Part shown: positions 55,338 to 63,905 of the stretch, piece by piece
How the letters are laid out: each line of letters begins with the position of its first letter
How positions within the stretch are numbered: the first letter of the stretch is position 1
Assembly: GCF_018271975.1 (NCBI RefSeq)
Contig: NZ_JAGUCN010000021.1
Location: 53,544-117,543, forward strand
DNA: 64,000 nt
Source of the DNA: Carboxylicivirga mesophila
GTDB taxonomy: Bacteria; Bacteroidota; Bacteroidia; Bacteroidales; Marinilabiliaceae
Direction of reading: 5' to 3'
Position numbers and translations under genes: made by a program
The notes under the pieces: generated by a model
Databases searched by the model: none
Told to the model about the DNA's origin: nothing
Seen by the model: the letters and a program-made list of their open reading frames with translations, nothing else

Positions 55338-56984
55338 ATGATGCAATTAGTTAAAAAGATATCAAAAATAGCGGTGGTTGCTGCCATCATGTTCGGTGGA
55401 GCAGCCTGCAGTCAATTCCTGGATGTGGAACCGCAAACCAGCTGGGATAGCGATAATTTCTATAAAGATGCCAAAGAAGTGCAATTGGGCCTTGTGGGTA
55501 TCTACAATTACCTGGGCAAGGACGAGACCTATGGTTCGTATTTGCCATCCAACTATCAGGCTGGTACTGATGAGGCTTTGTATAGCCGTCATTACAACGA
55601 AGGCTGGCCCGTATCACTCTATCGTCATACATCAGCCACACGCGATATTGAGCAAACGTGGTATGCACTGTACCGCGGTATTGATGCGGCTAACAAGTTC
55701 ATAGTAACTGTGCCCAATACGCCAGATTTGGATGAAGCAACACTCAACCGTGTGTTAGGAGAAGCACGTTTCTTAAGAGCGTTATATTATTTTGACTTGG
55801 TACGTTGGTGGGGTCCTGTGCCTTTGCGTTTGGAGCCATCTAAAGATATTGATGCCAATAATGTGGCAGCCTCATCCATTGAGCAAGTGTACGAAGTAAT
55901 TGTTGAAGACTTGACCTTTGCCAGTGAGAACCTGCCACGCGTGCAGGACCCTGAAATGAACAAACAAACCGGCCGTGCTACTAAAATGGCAGCCCATGGG
56001 TTATTGGCAAGGGTGTACCTCACTATGGCTGGTTATCCGCTGCAGAATACCGCTATGTATGAGCAGGCAGTGGCACAGTGCGACTCAGTGATTGAAGATG
56101 GGTTCCATGGTCTGATGGATAACTACGATGAGGTGTTCCGTAATTATATTGGTAATATCCACGATGTAAAAGAAACCTTGTTTGAAGTGAATTTTAAAAA
56201 CCTCAGAGATCAGGGCTTGAACGAGCATGGCCGTCATGGTAATGTTAATGGTGTTCAGTTTACATATGGTGGCGAGGGCTATCCATACTCCTATGCGTTT
56301 ATGCAGTTGAGTATTAAGGTGAAAAACATTTATGCTACAGGCGATACCCGATACGACTGGAACTGTGCTTCATACACCTACGATAAGAAAAAGCATGAGA
56401 TCAAGCGCATCACCAATGAATTGAAGTGGTGGCCTGGTAAGTTTCGCCGTTGGGAGCCTACCAACTGGGACGATGTGGATACACCGGGTGAAAACGAGTC
56501 GTATGAGATACTTGAACCAATTGCTTCACCCGATAAGAATTTTACTGGTATTAATTTCCCATTATTAAGATATGCTGATGTATTGTTAATGCGCGCTGAA
56601 GCTGAAAACGAACTGAATGGGCCGGCTAATGCCTATGCTTACCTTAATGCTGTACGACACCGTGCCGGTTTAGGCGATATTGATCAGAGCCGCGTATCGG
56701 ATGAGGTTTCTTTCCGCAAAGAAATACAGGATGAGCGCTTGCGCGAACTGTGCTTCGAAGGTGTGCGTCGTCAGGATCTGATTCGTTGGGGTATCTTAGG
56801 TCAGACCTTAGAAGAGCTAAATATGCAAACGGAAGCATCAGACGACTATAACCCATCAAATACAGGCTATACACATTTGTTAAGAGCCGGGGACAACTTC
56901 GATGAATCTAAGCACCTGGTATTACCATACCCTTTGCAGGAAATAACCATCAACAAGTTACTTGACCAGCATCCCAATTGGTAA
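55338..56984 (+). CDS. susD: SusD/RagB-family surface glycan-binding lipoprotein
   Basis: A 548-residue lipoprotein (MFGGAAC, C24) with the SusD N-terminal region (SQFLDVEPQTSWDSDNFYKDAKEVQLGLVGIYNYL) and TPR-based fold (LGEARFLRALYYFDLVRWWGPVPL), plus the C-terminal RagB segment (ERLRELCFEGVRRQDLIRWG...LPYPLQEITINKLLDQHPNW). It forms the lid over SusC. ATG at 55338 is taken as start instead of an in-frame GTG at 55332. A strong terminator follows, so it is the last gene of the operon. Confidence 0.97.
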   Translation: MMQLVKKISKIAVVAAIMFGGAACSQFLDVEPQTSWDSDNFYKDAKEVQLGLVGIYNYLGKDETYGSYLPSNYQAGTDEALYSRHYNEGWPVSLYRHTSATRDIEQTWYALYRGIDAANKFIVTVPNTPDLDEATLNRVLGEARFLRALYYFDLVRWWGPVPLRLEPSKDIDANNVAASSIEQVYEVIVEDLTFASENLPRVQDPEMNKQTGRATKMAAHGLLARVYLTMAGYPLQNTAMYEQAVAQCDSVIEDGFHGLMDNYDEVFRNYIGNIHDVKETLFEVNFKNLRDQGLNEHGRHGNVNGVQFTYGGEGYPYSYAFMQLSIKVKNIYATGDTRYDWNCASYTYDKKKHEIKRITNELKWWPGKFRRWEPTNWDDVDTPGENESYEILEPIASPDKNFTGINFPLLRYADVLLMRAEAENELNGPANAYAYLNAVRHRAGLGDIDQSRVSDEVSFRKEIQDERLRELCFEGVRRQDLIRWGILGQTLEELNMQTEASDDYNPSNTGYTHLLRAGDNFDESKHLVLPYPLQEITINKLLDQHPNW

Positions 56985-57009
56985 TTTATAGACGATTTAA
57001 TTGTTGAAG

Positions 57010-57037
57010 AGAGTGCCCTTGCGGCACTCTTTTTTTG
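57010..57037 (+). terminator. Rho-independent terminator of the SGBP-susC-susD operon
   Basis: Stem AGAGTGCC / GGCACTCT with a 5-base loop and seven T residues, 26 bases after the susD stop. Confidence 0.92.
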
Positions 57038-57060
57038 TCCTGTTTATTGGGAAACAAACT

Positions 57061-57119
57061 ATTTTGGAAGCATCCTGAATGATTTGGTCACATAAGCATT
57101 TGTGCAAGCTTTATTTTTG
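57061..57119 (+). promoter_or_regulatory. HTCS-type operator D and promoter of the third sulfatase gene
   Basis: Half-site 1 ATTTTGGAAGC starts at 57061 and half-site 2 ATTTGGTCACAT lies at 57082-57093 (21 bases). TATTTTTG, a perfect -7 box, is at 57112-57119, 30 bases after half-site 2 starts and 24 before the ATG at 57144. Confidence 0.6.
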
Positions 57120-57143
57120 AACAAATACTAAATACCAACGAAT

Positions 57144-58688
57144 ATGAATCTTTTACGGAATACTGTTTTGATGATGATTGGGGCTACATTATCGCTGTTA
57201 GGCGCATGTAGTCATGGCACATCAAACTCGCATAACAAACAACAACCCAATGTACTGTTCATCATCACCGACGACCAGGGCTACGGTGATTTTAGTGCCT
57301 ATGGTGGGGCAAGCGATGCACATACACCTCACCTCGATGAATTGGCTCAGAAAGGTATACGTTTTACCAATGCTTACGTATCCATGTCGGTTTGCAGTCC
57401 ATCGCGTATGGCCATGCTAACTGGTCGGCAGCAGCAGCGTTGGGGCGTATATAATTTTGGTGCTCAACTGCCCGAAAGTGAAATTACCTTGGCTGAACAA
57501 TTGAAGGAACAAGGCTACCAAACAGGTATGGTGGGTAAGTCGCATTACGGTCCGGTGAAGGGGCCCGGTGTACCAGAGTTCCCCACCTCACATGGCTTCG
57601 ACTACTATTTTGGTAAGGAAGGTGGGACTATGGACTATCTGCGTCACAAGGCGGGCGATCGTGAGGGCTTTACTGAGAAGATGGCTAATCACCTGGGCAT
57701 TGGTCCTTTCTGGGAGAATGACAAACAGGTTGATATGGAGGGCTATTCAACCGATATTATTCTCGATAAATCGCTTCAATACATAGAAGAGCATAAGCAT
57801 CATCCGTTTTTCCTGATGGTTTCCTTTAATGCGGTTCACCTGTTCACGCATCAGATACCTGATGAGGATCTGAAGCTGATGGGCATCGACAAGGTGCCTG
57901 ATTGGGATCCGGCAACCGGCGATTGGGACGAATACCTGGAGTGGTATGTCAACACTGTTAAGCCGCATACGCCACAGGGACGCCAACGTTACCTCTATCA
58001 TCTAAATAAGCTGGATGATGCCATCGGGACCATCACCGCTAAGCTGAAAGACGAAGGATTGGATGAAAATACCATTGTGGTGTTTATATCCGATAATGGG
58101 GGTTCACCGCGCACTTATGCTGATAATACACCGCTCAAAGGGAATAAATACATTCTGGAAGAAGGCGGTATCAGGGTGCCATTTGTGTTGAGTTGGCCGG
58201 GGCATTTGCCACAAGGTAAGGTGTTCAATCAAACGGTAAGCGGCATGGATATTTTTCCAACACTGCACGCTGCTCTCGATATGCCCTTGCCGGCAAATAC
58301 GGCGATGGACGGTGTAAACCTTATGCCGTACCTTTTAGGTAAGGATGACAGCAACCCACATGAATGGTTGTTCTGGACAGGTTTTCATTTAAAAGGAAAG
58401 CCGCGCACCTATGATGATCCTAATAGCGCTTTGGCCCGACACGATAAAACCTATTATGGCGATGAAACTGGCTGGGCTGTGCGTTACCAAAACTGGAAAT
58501 TGAGATACTATGGTCGTGCCGATTCATATGGCTTGTTTGATCTGACCAATGACTATTCGGAGGAATATAATCTGGCAGCTGACCATCCTGAATTGGTTGA
58601 GCAGATGAAGCAACGCTTTTTTGAGTGGAACGAAAAGATTAAGGAAGATCACGTAAAATATGATCTACCTGAGTCAAGTGAATTTTAA
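57144..58688 (+). CDS. Cys-type sulfatase (S1 family), lipoprotein
   Basis: A 514-residue sulfatase with a lipoprotein signal (LLGAC, C22). Metal-binding PNVLFIITDDQGYGDFSAYGG is at about 35-55, the formylglycine motif C-S-P-S-R at 84-88 (SVCSPSRMAMLTG), GKSHYGP near 135, SDNGG near 315. This pattern is close to N-acetylgalactosamine-4/6-sulfatase and arylsulfatase-A-like members, which would fit chondroitin sulfate, but the position is not provable by eye. It is monocistronic, under HTCS-like operator D, and differs from the two sulfatases of the minus-strand operon. Confidence 0.92.
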   Translation: MNLLRNTVLMMIGATLSLLGACSHGTSNSHNKQQPNVLFIITDDQGYGDFSAYGGASDAHTPHLDELAQKGIRFTNAYVSMSVCSPSRMAMLTGRQQQRWGVYNFGAQLPESEITLAEQLKEQGYQTGMVGKSHYGPVKGPGVPEFPTSHGFDYYFGKEGGTMDYLRHKAGDREGFTEKMANHLGIGPFWENDKQVDMEGYSTDIILDKSLQYIEEHKHHPFFLMVSFNAVHLFTHQIPDEDLKLMGIDKVPDWDPATGDWDEYLEWYVNTVKPHTPQGRQRYLYHLNKLDDAIGTITAKLKDEGLDENTIVVFISDNGGSPRTYADNTPLKGNKYILEEGGIRVPFVLSWPGHLPQGKVFNQTVSGMDIFPTLHAALDMPLPANTAMDGVNLMPYLLGKDDSNPHEWLFWTGFHLKGKPRTYDDPNSALARHDKTYYGDETGWAVRYQNWKLRYYGRADSYGLFDLTNDYSEEYNLAADHPELVEQMKQRFFEWNEKIKEDHVKYDLPESSEF

Positions 58689-58847
58689 CCTGGATTATCG
58701 TATTAGAACTTCGTTATGAGCGTTAAAAATGCAATAAAACAAGGCTTTACTGAAATGAGGCATAGCATCGTTCTGGTGAGTTGAGGTAAAGCAACGGAGT
58801 GTTTTGTTTTGAAGCATTTTAAATGCGTAGTAGATTTTCTAATGCAT

Positions 58848-58879
58848 ATTGCGGGTTTATCAACTGACATGTATGTTTG
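58848..58879 (+). promoter_or_regulatory. Promoter-like motif directly before a terminator
   Basis: ATTG at 58848-58851, a 20-base spacer and a perfect -7 box TATGTTTG (58872-58879). Transcription from it would run only about 45-50 bases to the terminator at 58904-58932, a possible tiny RNA or leader; it may also be chance. Confidence 0.25.
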
Positions 58880-58903
58880 ATTTGTAACTCTAATGATGGT
58901 TTG

Positions 58904-58932
58904 AAAGCTGCTCTTTCTAGGGCAGCTTTTTT
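58904..58932 (+). terminator. Rho-independent terminator downstream of the third sulfatase gene
   Basis: Stem AAAGCTGCTC / GGGCAGCTTT (one G-U pair, 6-base loop) followed by T residues. It lies 216 bases after the sulfatase stop. Confidence 0.85.
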
Positions 58933-59057
58933 GTTGTTATGGTGGTTGAATGCTTACATCAGGCAAAAAGTGGATGGTACAGGTAGAATAAGGCAAGTGT
59001 ACAATTGTATACATCATTTGTGACAAATTATGAGCATGTTACCAATAAGGCGTGTAC

Positions 59058-59118
59058 GATTAGCACACCTATTGCGAACGTTTCAGCACATCCGGACAGG
59101 CCGTCTGACCTACTTTCG
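59058..59118 (+). promoter_or_regulatory. HTCS-type operator E and promoter of the T9SS protein/second PL8 unit
   Basis: Half-site 1 GATTAGCACACC begins at 59058 and half-site 2 GTTTCAGCACAT lies at 59080-59091; both contain AGCACA. TACTTTCG, a 7-of-8 match to the -7 box, is at 59111-59118, 31 bases after half-site 2 starts. Start codons at 59144 and 59150 follow. Confidence 0.55.
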
Positions 59119-59149
59119 TTCCCAATCAATTCACTTAAATCTGATGATT

Positions 59150-60643
59150 ATGAAAAAAAGTTTACTATTACTATTCACGGCATTGTTCCTGATTAATATT
59201 AATGGAAGAGCACAGGAGCAAGTTATTTTTTATCCTGATTTTCGTTATGATAATAACAGAGGTTTTACCAAACAAACAGTTTTGTTTGAAGGAACAGAAA
59301 AAAACAATATCTGGTATAGAGTATCTACCTTACCAGATGCAAGCCTGCTTGGGTATACGCGCGAAGGCGATCAAAAATCTTTAAAAGTAGTAGCTACTCC
59401 TGCTACTGTAGCTCCAAATCCGCCAGAAACAAAGTTTTATGCTACCGAAACCTATGCTGTAGTTGATGCTATAGATTTAAGTGGTTTCACTTCTGTTTAT
59501 GATCTTCAGATGACATTTTTTAGTCTGAACCAATTTGGTAGAGGAGATGTGTCGAAGATGGAGGTAATACTTTCTACCGATTATGCAGGTGATGTAACTA
59601 CTGCAACATGGACCGATGTAACTGGGTTACTTGATCAAATTGCAACAGGAGGAGCAGATTGGGTTAAGTCTACTTTAAGCTTGAATGATTATGCCGGCGA
59701 GGGTGCAGTGACCATTGCATTTAAATACACTTGTTCTAAAACAGCTGAGATTTCAGATACAGAACAATCAGCCACATGGAATATTGCCGAAGTACGTTTT
59801 ACTGCTTCCCCCATTCAATTTGAAACAAAAACCAGTTGGCAGTTTGATGATGCGACTTCCTTTGAGATGATAAATATTGTTAGTACTAATGGTCAGGGAT
59901 GGAAGCAGGTAAATGCTCTTCGTCCTGGATTGGTGAGTGATACCTATAAGTCTTTGCAGATGTCGGCAGTGTACGATGATGGCGGTACTAAGTATGTGTC
60001 ACCAACTGAATCATGGGCTGTGCTAAATGCTGCTGATTATAGTGGTTACAGCAAACTTTATTTGTTCTTCTGGAACATTAGTCAGTACAAATTGGGTGGC
60101 GATTCTGATTTAAGCATCAAAATGTCAACCAACTATATTAAAAATGAAAATGATCAGGCTGGTGCTATTTCATCGGCAACATGGACTGATATCACCAGTA
60201 GCTTTAGTTTAGATAAAGCTTTAAAATATGATAGTGAGTGGATATGGAGTATTGGAGAAATTCCAGTTGACCAGTTGAATCCGAATATGACTATTGCATT
60301 TGTTTACAAAAGCACAGATACAGGTGTAGCAGATAATACAAATCGGGCTGCAACATGGCGAATTGGTGATGCAAAGATAGGTGGAGAGCAAATACCAAAT
60401 AGTATTGACGATGAAAGTAAATTATCTGTTCAATATTTCTTCCCTAACCCTGTTTCAAACTCTTTGAATCTGTCAAATGAGGTGGCTTGGGTTGAGTTAT
60501 ATAATATTAATGGTAGCAAGGTTAAGAGCAAAGCTAATAGTTCAAATAATATGGATATCTCAGAACTTTCTTCAGGCATTTATATTCTCAAACTAAGCCT
60601 TAAGGATGGTTCAAATGTCACAACTAAATTAATCAAACGATAA
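59150..60643 (+). CDS. T9SS-secreted protein with tandem jellyroll domains (putative glycan binder)
   Basis: A 497-residue protein. The start at 59150 (MKKSLLLLFTALFLININGRAQ, signal peptide) is chosen because the longer frame upstream runs through the promoter. Two related beta-sandwich domains follow: about 22-225 (STDYAGDVTTATWTDVTGLL...ATWNIAEVRF) and about 226-410 (MSTNYIKN...SATWTDITSSF...AATWRIGDAKI). About 420-497 form a type-A T9SS sorting domain (YFFPNPVSNSLNLSN...GIYILKLSLKDGS). The domains resemble choice-of-anchor/DUF5017-type sandwiches and the C-terminus of the SGBP at 50243. A surface glycan-binding role is inferred. A short terminator-like hairpin separates it from the second PL8 gene. 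Confidence 0.7.
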   Translation: MKKSLLLLFTALFLININGRAQEQVIFYPDFRYDNNRGFTKQTVLFEGTEKNNIWYRVSTLPDASLLGYTREGDQKSLKVVATPATVAPNPPETKFYATETYAVVDAIDLSGFTSVYDLQMTFFSLNQFGRGDVSKMEVILSTDYAGDVTTATWTDVTGLLDQIATGGADWVKSTLSLNDYAGEGAVTIAFKYTCSKTAEISDTEQSATWNIAEVRFTASPIQFETKTSWQFDDATSFEMINIVSTNGQGWKQVNALRPGLVSDTYKSLQMSAVYDDGGTKYVSPTESWAVLNAADYSGYSKLYLFFWNISQYKLGGDSDLSIKMSTNYIKNENDQAGAISSATWTDITSSFSLDKALKYDSEWIWSIGEIPVDQLNPNMTIAFVYKSTDTGVADNTNRAATWRIGDAKIGGEQIPNSIDDESKLSVQYFFPNPVSNSLNLSNEVAWVELYNINGSKVKSKANSSNNMDISELSSGIYILKLSLKDGSNVTTKLIKR

Positions 60644-60651
60644 ATTAACAG

Positions 60652-60675
60652 AGCCCTGCACTAGCAGGGCTTTTC
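60652..60675 (+). terminator. Terminator or attenuator between the T9SS protein and second PL8 gene
   Basis: Stem AGCCCTGC / GCAGGGCT with loop ACTA, followed by TTTCT. The T-run is short, and no promoter is seen in the 51 bases before the PL8 ATG, so partial read-through is likely needed for PL8 expression. Confidence 0.7.
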
Positions 60676-60726
60676 TCCCAAATCAGCCCAATTACCTTAA
60701 AAAGAATAATAGTTCAAACAGTATCT

Positions 60727-63700
60727 ATGAAAGCACTCCTGTTTATTTTGTCATTCTGTATCACTGCCTCTTTGGGTGCTCAGAATTACCTTGGGCTTGA
60801 AGGCAATGTACCTGACAACTGGAATCCAAAAACCAACTTGTCCATATCATCGGCTCGCTATAAAATGGGCACTCAATCGATTAAATGGGAGTGGACACCG
60901 GGTAGTCAGATCGCCATTGATAACCCATCAGGTATGGCACAAGCTTGCCAAACCTATAAAGGAGGAATGATCCTTTGGATCTACAATGAAACAGCAAAGG
61001 ATGGCGATCTGAAGTTTGAGTTTCTGACCAGTAATGCCGCCGTGCAATACTATTTTACCTACCACCTCAATTTTACAGGCTGGCGAGCCTGTTGGATCAG
61101 GTTCGATGAGGATATGATGGGCTCTAAATCCAGTAAGAACCTGACTTCTATGCGTATCAAAGCGCCTTCAACCTCCACAGGTGGCGTTCTCTATTTTGAT
61201 CGTATGCGCTTTCCTGCTACCCGTATCAATGATAGGGTAACACCTGATGCGCAACTGTCTTATATCAATCCGGATATGAATGCCAACCATTGGGCTGCCT
61301 TGTGGCATTGGCACAGCACTTACTCCTATGAGTTAGAATTACCGACCAACCTTACCAATGAAGAAATAGTAACTTTTGCCAATATCCGCGAACGAATTAC
61401 TGCTAACATCGCAGGAAGTGCCCCATCAGCCAGTCGTGTGACAGCCATCCGAAATCAGTATGCTGCACTCAATATTCAACGCAATGGAAGCAATATTACA
61501 GGTGTTGCCTTTGTGTCGGCTGACGAATACGTGTCTGCCAACGGCGATAAGCGTTTTAACGATCTGGATAACCTCATGTATGATATGGCAAAAGCCTGGT
61601 ATCATAATAAGGAACAGGGCTTTGATGTCATGTTTTGTGATATACTGGATTGGTTATACGACCAGGGACTAACAGTAGGAAGTGGTATGGGTACCAACCA
61701 TCACTACGGCTATTATTTCCGCGGGTTTCCCAAAGCCATTTGGTTGATGAAGGATGCACTCGTTGCCCAAGGGAAGTTTCAGGAAGCCTTCGAAATGATC
61801 CAGTACTGGACAGGTGTGCCTGAAGTACGTCAGTTACCACAAGTTGATAACTTCCAGGGGCTAGTAGATGCCTGGAATACCATCATACCCGGCCGATTAA
61901 CGGCCATAATGCTGCGAGATGATTCGCCTGAACTGGCTCGCGACATGCAGGCGTTTACCAACTGGATGGATGGCGTGATGCAATACAGTGTTGGCACCAT
62001 TGGCGGGTTTAAACCCGATGGCTCTGGTTTTCATCACGGTATGTTGTATGCTGGCTATATGAATGGTGGTTATGCAGGATTAGGAGAGGTGTTAAATTAT
62101 GTGGGCAATACCATCTATAATTTATCGGCAGAGTCTAGAGAGCGTTTCAAAAAGGCATTGATGGTGCATGCCGGGTATGCCAACTATCGCTCTTTTGTTA
62201 ATAGTGTTTGTGGTCGTAATCCAATGAATCAGGAATTGGGCACAGGTGCCATTAATGCCTTTGCCTACCTGGCTAAAGCTACTGAACCCATTGATGTGGA
62301 ATGTGCTGCGGAATACATGCGATTGACTAAATACAAGAAAGAACTGTATGATGAGTTTGCAGCGCAGGGTATTACACCGGCAGCTGCCCCAACAGGTAAT
62401 ATAAGTGTTAATTATGGGGCATTGAATATTCACCGCCGTGATAACTGGTTGGTGGCTATCAAAGGATTCAATAATATCGTAACCGGAACAGAGATATATA
62501 CCAGCAACAACCGTTATGGGCGTTATCAAAGCTATGGTACGGTTCAGATACTTGGTTCAGGCCAACCAGTGACTGCGTCACAAAGTGGCTTTGAGCTGGC
62601 AGGATGGGATTGGAATCGTTTTCCAGGGGCTACCACCATTCATTTGCCCTACGAAGCCCTTAATTATGCAGGAGGTAACATCAACGAACGTTCAAAAAAC
62701 TCAAGCTTTGCCGGAGCCTGCTCGCTTGATGGTAATGGTGTTTTTGGTATGATACTCGATGAAAATGATTACACCAATTATACTGATGATTTTGTAGCAC
62801 GTAAGTCTGTTTTTGCTTTTGATAACCGCATTATCTGCCTCGGAAGTAATATTTCCAACAGTAATGATCAGTACCATACCGAAACAACACTGTTTCAAAA
62901 TGCACTATCAGTACCATCTGACAATATTATCGTGGATGGGTCAGTAATAGGGCAGTTTCCTTATAGCCAGCAACAGAATGCTACCGAAGCCATCACTCTG
63001 ATGGATGCTAAAGGTAATGGGTATTTCATTCCGCAAGGCAACATACATGTGATGAAGAGTAACCAGGAATCGCGTGATAACAAAAACAAAGCTGTTAACT
63101 ACGGGGATTATGCCACAGCCTGGTTAGACCATGGAGCCGCACCTTCTGATGCAAGCTATGAATATGCCATTCTTGTGCAAAGCAGCAGTGACGAGCTCGA
63201 TAGTTTTAAACTGGATATGGATTCGGAGAGCCAACCTTATCAGGTACTTCGTAAAGACGAGGTGGCACATATAGTTTATGACAGAGCGTCAGCATCAACA
63301 GGGTATGTCATGTTCGAGGCCAATACAGATATTGAGTCAGCACACATTGTCAACAGCTCATATCCTTGCATCATGGTGGTTAATGATCAAAGTGAAGAAG
63401 TGATTAAGCTGGCTTTTTCTGATCCTTCTATTCATATGGAAGCGCCCACAACACTTATAGGTACTGCAATAGCTGAGGAAAGGCTGGTGCAGGTGAAACT
63501 AAATGGGCATTTTAAATTGCAAGCCTCCAGTGATAAATGCCGATTAGTTGAACAGGGACAAGACTACACCATCCTTGAGTTTACTTCTATTCATGGCTTA
63601 TCTGTCGAGGTAGAACTAATTCGGAATCCTGCATCTACTAATGCAGATGGTCCCCGGGACAATCAGGTGAAAATATTCCCTAATCCGGTGCATAGTTTTC

Positions 63701-63879
63701 TCAACTATAGCGGTCCGGCCGGCTTGCAGCGGGTAACAATACTGACACTCGATGGTAAACATCTGTTGCAAGGCCAGCCAGGTAAGCCTATTTACGTTGG
63801 GAATCTTTCTGCAGGCGTGTACCTGATGCAATTAAATTATCAGGACAGGGATGAGTTAGTCCGCTTTGTAAAAGCTTAA
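60727..63879 (+). CDS. PL8 glycosaminoglycan lyase (chondroitinase ABC-like) with T9SS sorting domain
   Basis: A 1050-residue protein: signal peptide (ends LGAQ), Lyase_N sandwich about 20-170, alpha/alpha toroid about 190-520, beta domains about 530-960 and a T9SS type-A domain about 970-1050 (IFPNPVHSFLNYSG...AGVYLMQLNYQ). Putative catalytic residues are H437 and Y444 (GFHHGMLYAGY), R497 (VCGRNPMNQ) and E589 (GTEIYTSNNRYGRY), with the same spacing as in chondroitinase ABC I. Through T9SS it should be at the cell surface or released, making the first cuts in the polymer, whereas the other PL8 lacks this signal. The downstream gene starts 26 bases after its stop. Confidence 0.92.
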   Translation: MKALLFILSFCITASLGAQNYLGLEGNVPDNWNPKTNLSISSARYKMGTQSIKWEWTPGSQIAIDNPSGMAQACQTYKGGMILWIYNETAKDGDLKFEFLTSNAAVQYYFTYHLNFTGWRACWIRFDEDMMGSKSSKNLTSMRIKAPSTSTGGVLYFDRMRFPATRINDRVTPDAQLSYINPDMNANHWAALWHWHSTYSYELELPTNLTNEEIVTFANIRERITANIAGSAPSASRVTAIRNQYAALNIQRNGSNITGVAFVSADEYVSANGDKRFNDLDNLMYDMAKAWYHNKEQGFDVMFCDILDWLYDQGLTVGSGMGTNHHYGYYFRGFPKAIWLMKDALVAQGKFQEAFEMIQYWTGVPEVRQLPQVDNFQGLVDAWNTIIPGRLTAIMLRDDSPELARDMQAFTNWMDGVMQYSVGTIGGFKPDGSGFHHGMLYAGYMNGGYAGLGEVLNYVGNTIYNLSAESRERFKKALMVHAGYANYRSFVNSVCGRNPMNQELGTGAINAFAYLAKATEPIDVECAAEYMRLTKYKKELYDEFAAQGITPAAAPTGNISVNYGALNIHRRDNWLVAIKGFNNIVTGTEIYTSNNRYGRYQSYGTVQILGSGQPVTASQSGFELAGWDWNRFPGATTIHLPYEALNYAGGNINERSKNSSFAGACSLDGNGVFGMILDENDYTNYTDDFVARKSVFAFDNRIICLGSNISNSNDQYHTETTLFQNALSVPSDNIIVDGSVIGQFPYSQQQNATEAITLMDAKGNGYFIPQGNIHVMKSNQESRDNKNKAVNYGDYATAWLDHGAAPSDASYEYAILVQSSSDELDSFKLDMDSESQPYQVLRKDEVAHIVYDRASASTGYVMFEANTDIESAHIVNSSYPCIMVVNDQSEEVIKLAFSDPSIHMEAPTTLIGTAIAEERLVQVKLNGHFKLQASSDKCRLVEQGQDYTILEFTSIHGLSVEVELIRNPASTNADGPRDNQVKIFPNPVHSFLNYSGPAGLQRVTILTLDGKHLLQGQPGKPIYVGNLSAGVYLMQLNYQDRDELVRFVKA

Positions 63880-63905
63880 CAAGAACTGAAATAATAGTAT
63901 CAAAT

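Larger units (their letters stand above)
58689..59149. other. Intergenic region with terminator, an orphan promoter-like motif and operator E
   Basis: The 461 bases contain ATTG-N20-TATGTTTG (58848-58879), a terminator (58904-58932) and the operator/promoter at 59058-59118. No protein gene is seen; an open frame starting at 59030 overlaps the promoter and is not coding in its first 38 codons. Confidence 0.5.

Noticed and set aside
59030..59149. Upstream extension of the T9SS protein reading frame
   Set aside because: The extra residues are Arg/His-rich with no signal-peptide logic and the stretch contains the operator and -7 box, so the start was placed at 59150.
60644..60726. HTCS-type operator before the second PL8 gene
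   Set aside because: The 83 bases contain a terminator-like hairpin but no half-sites or -7 box; the gene is more likely expressed by read-through from operator E.
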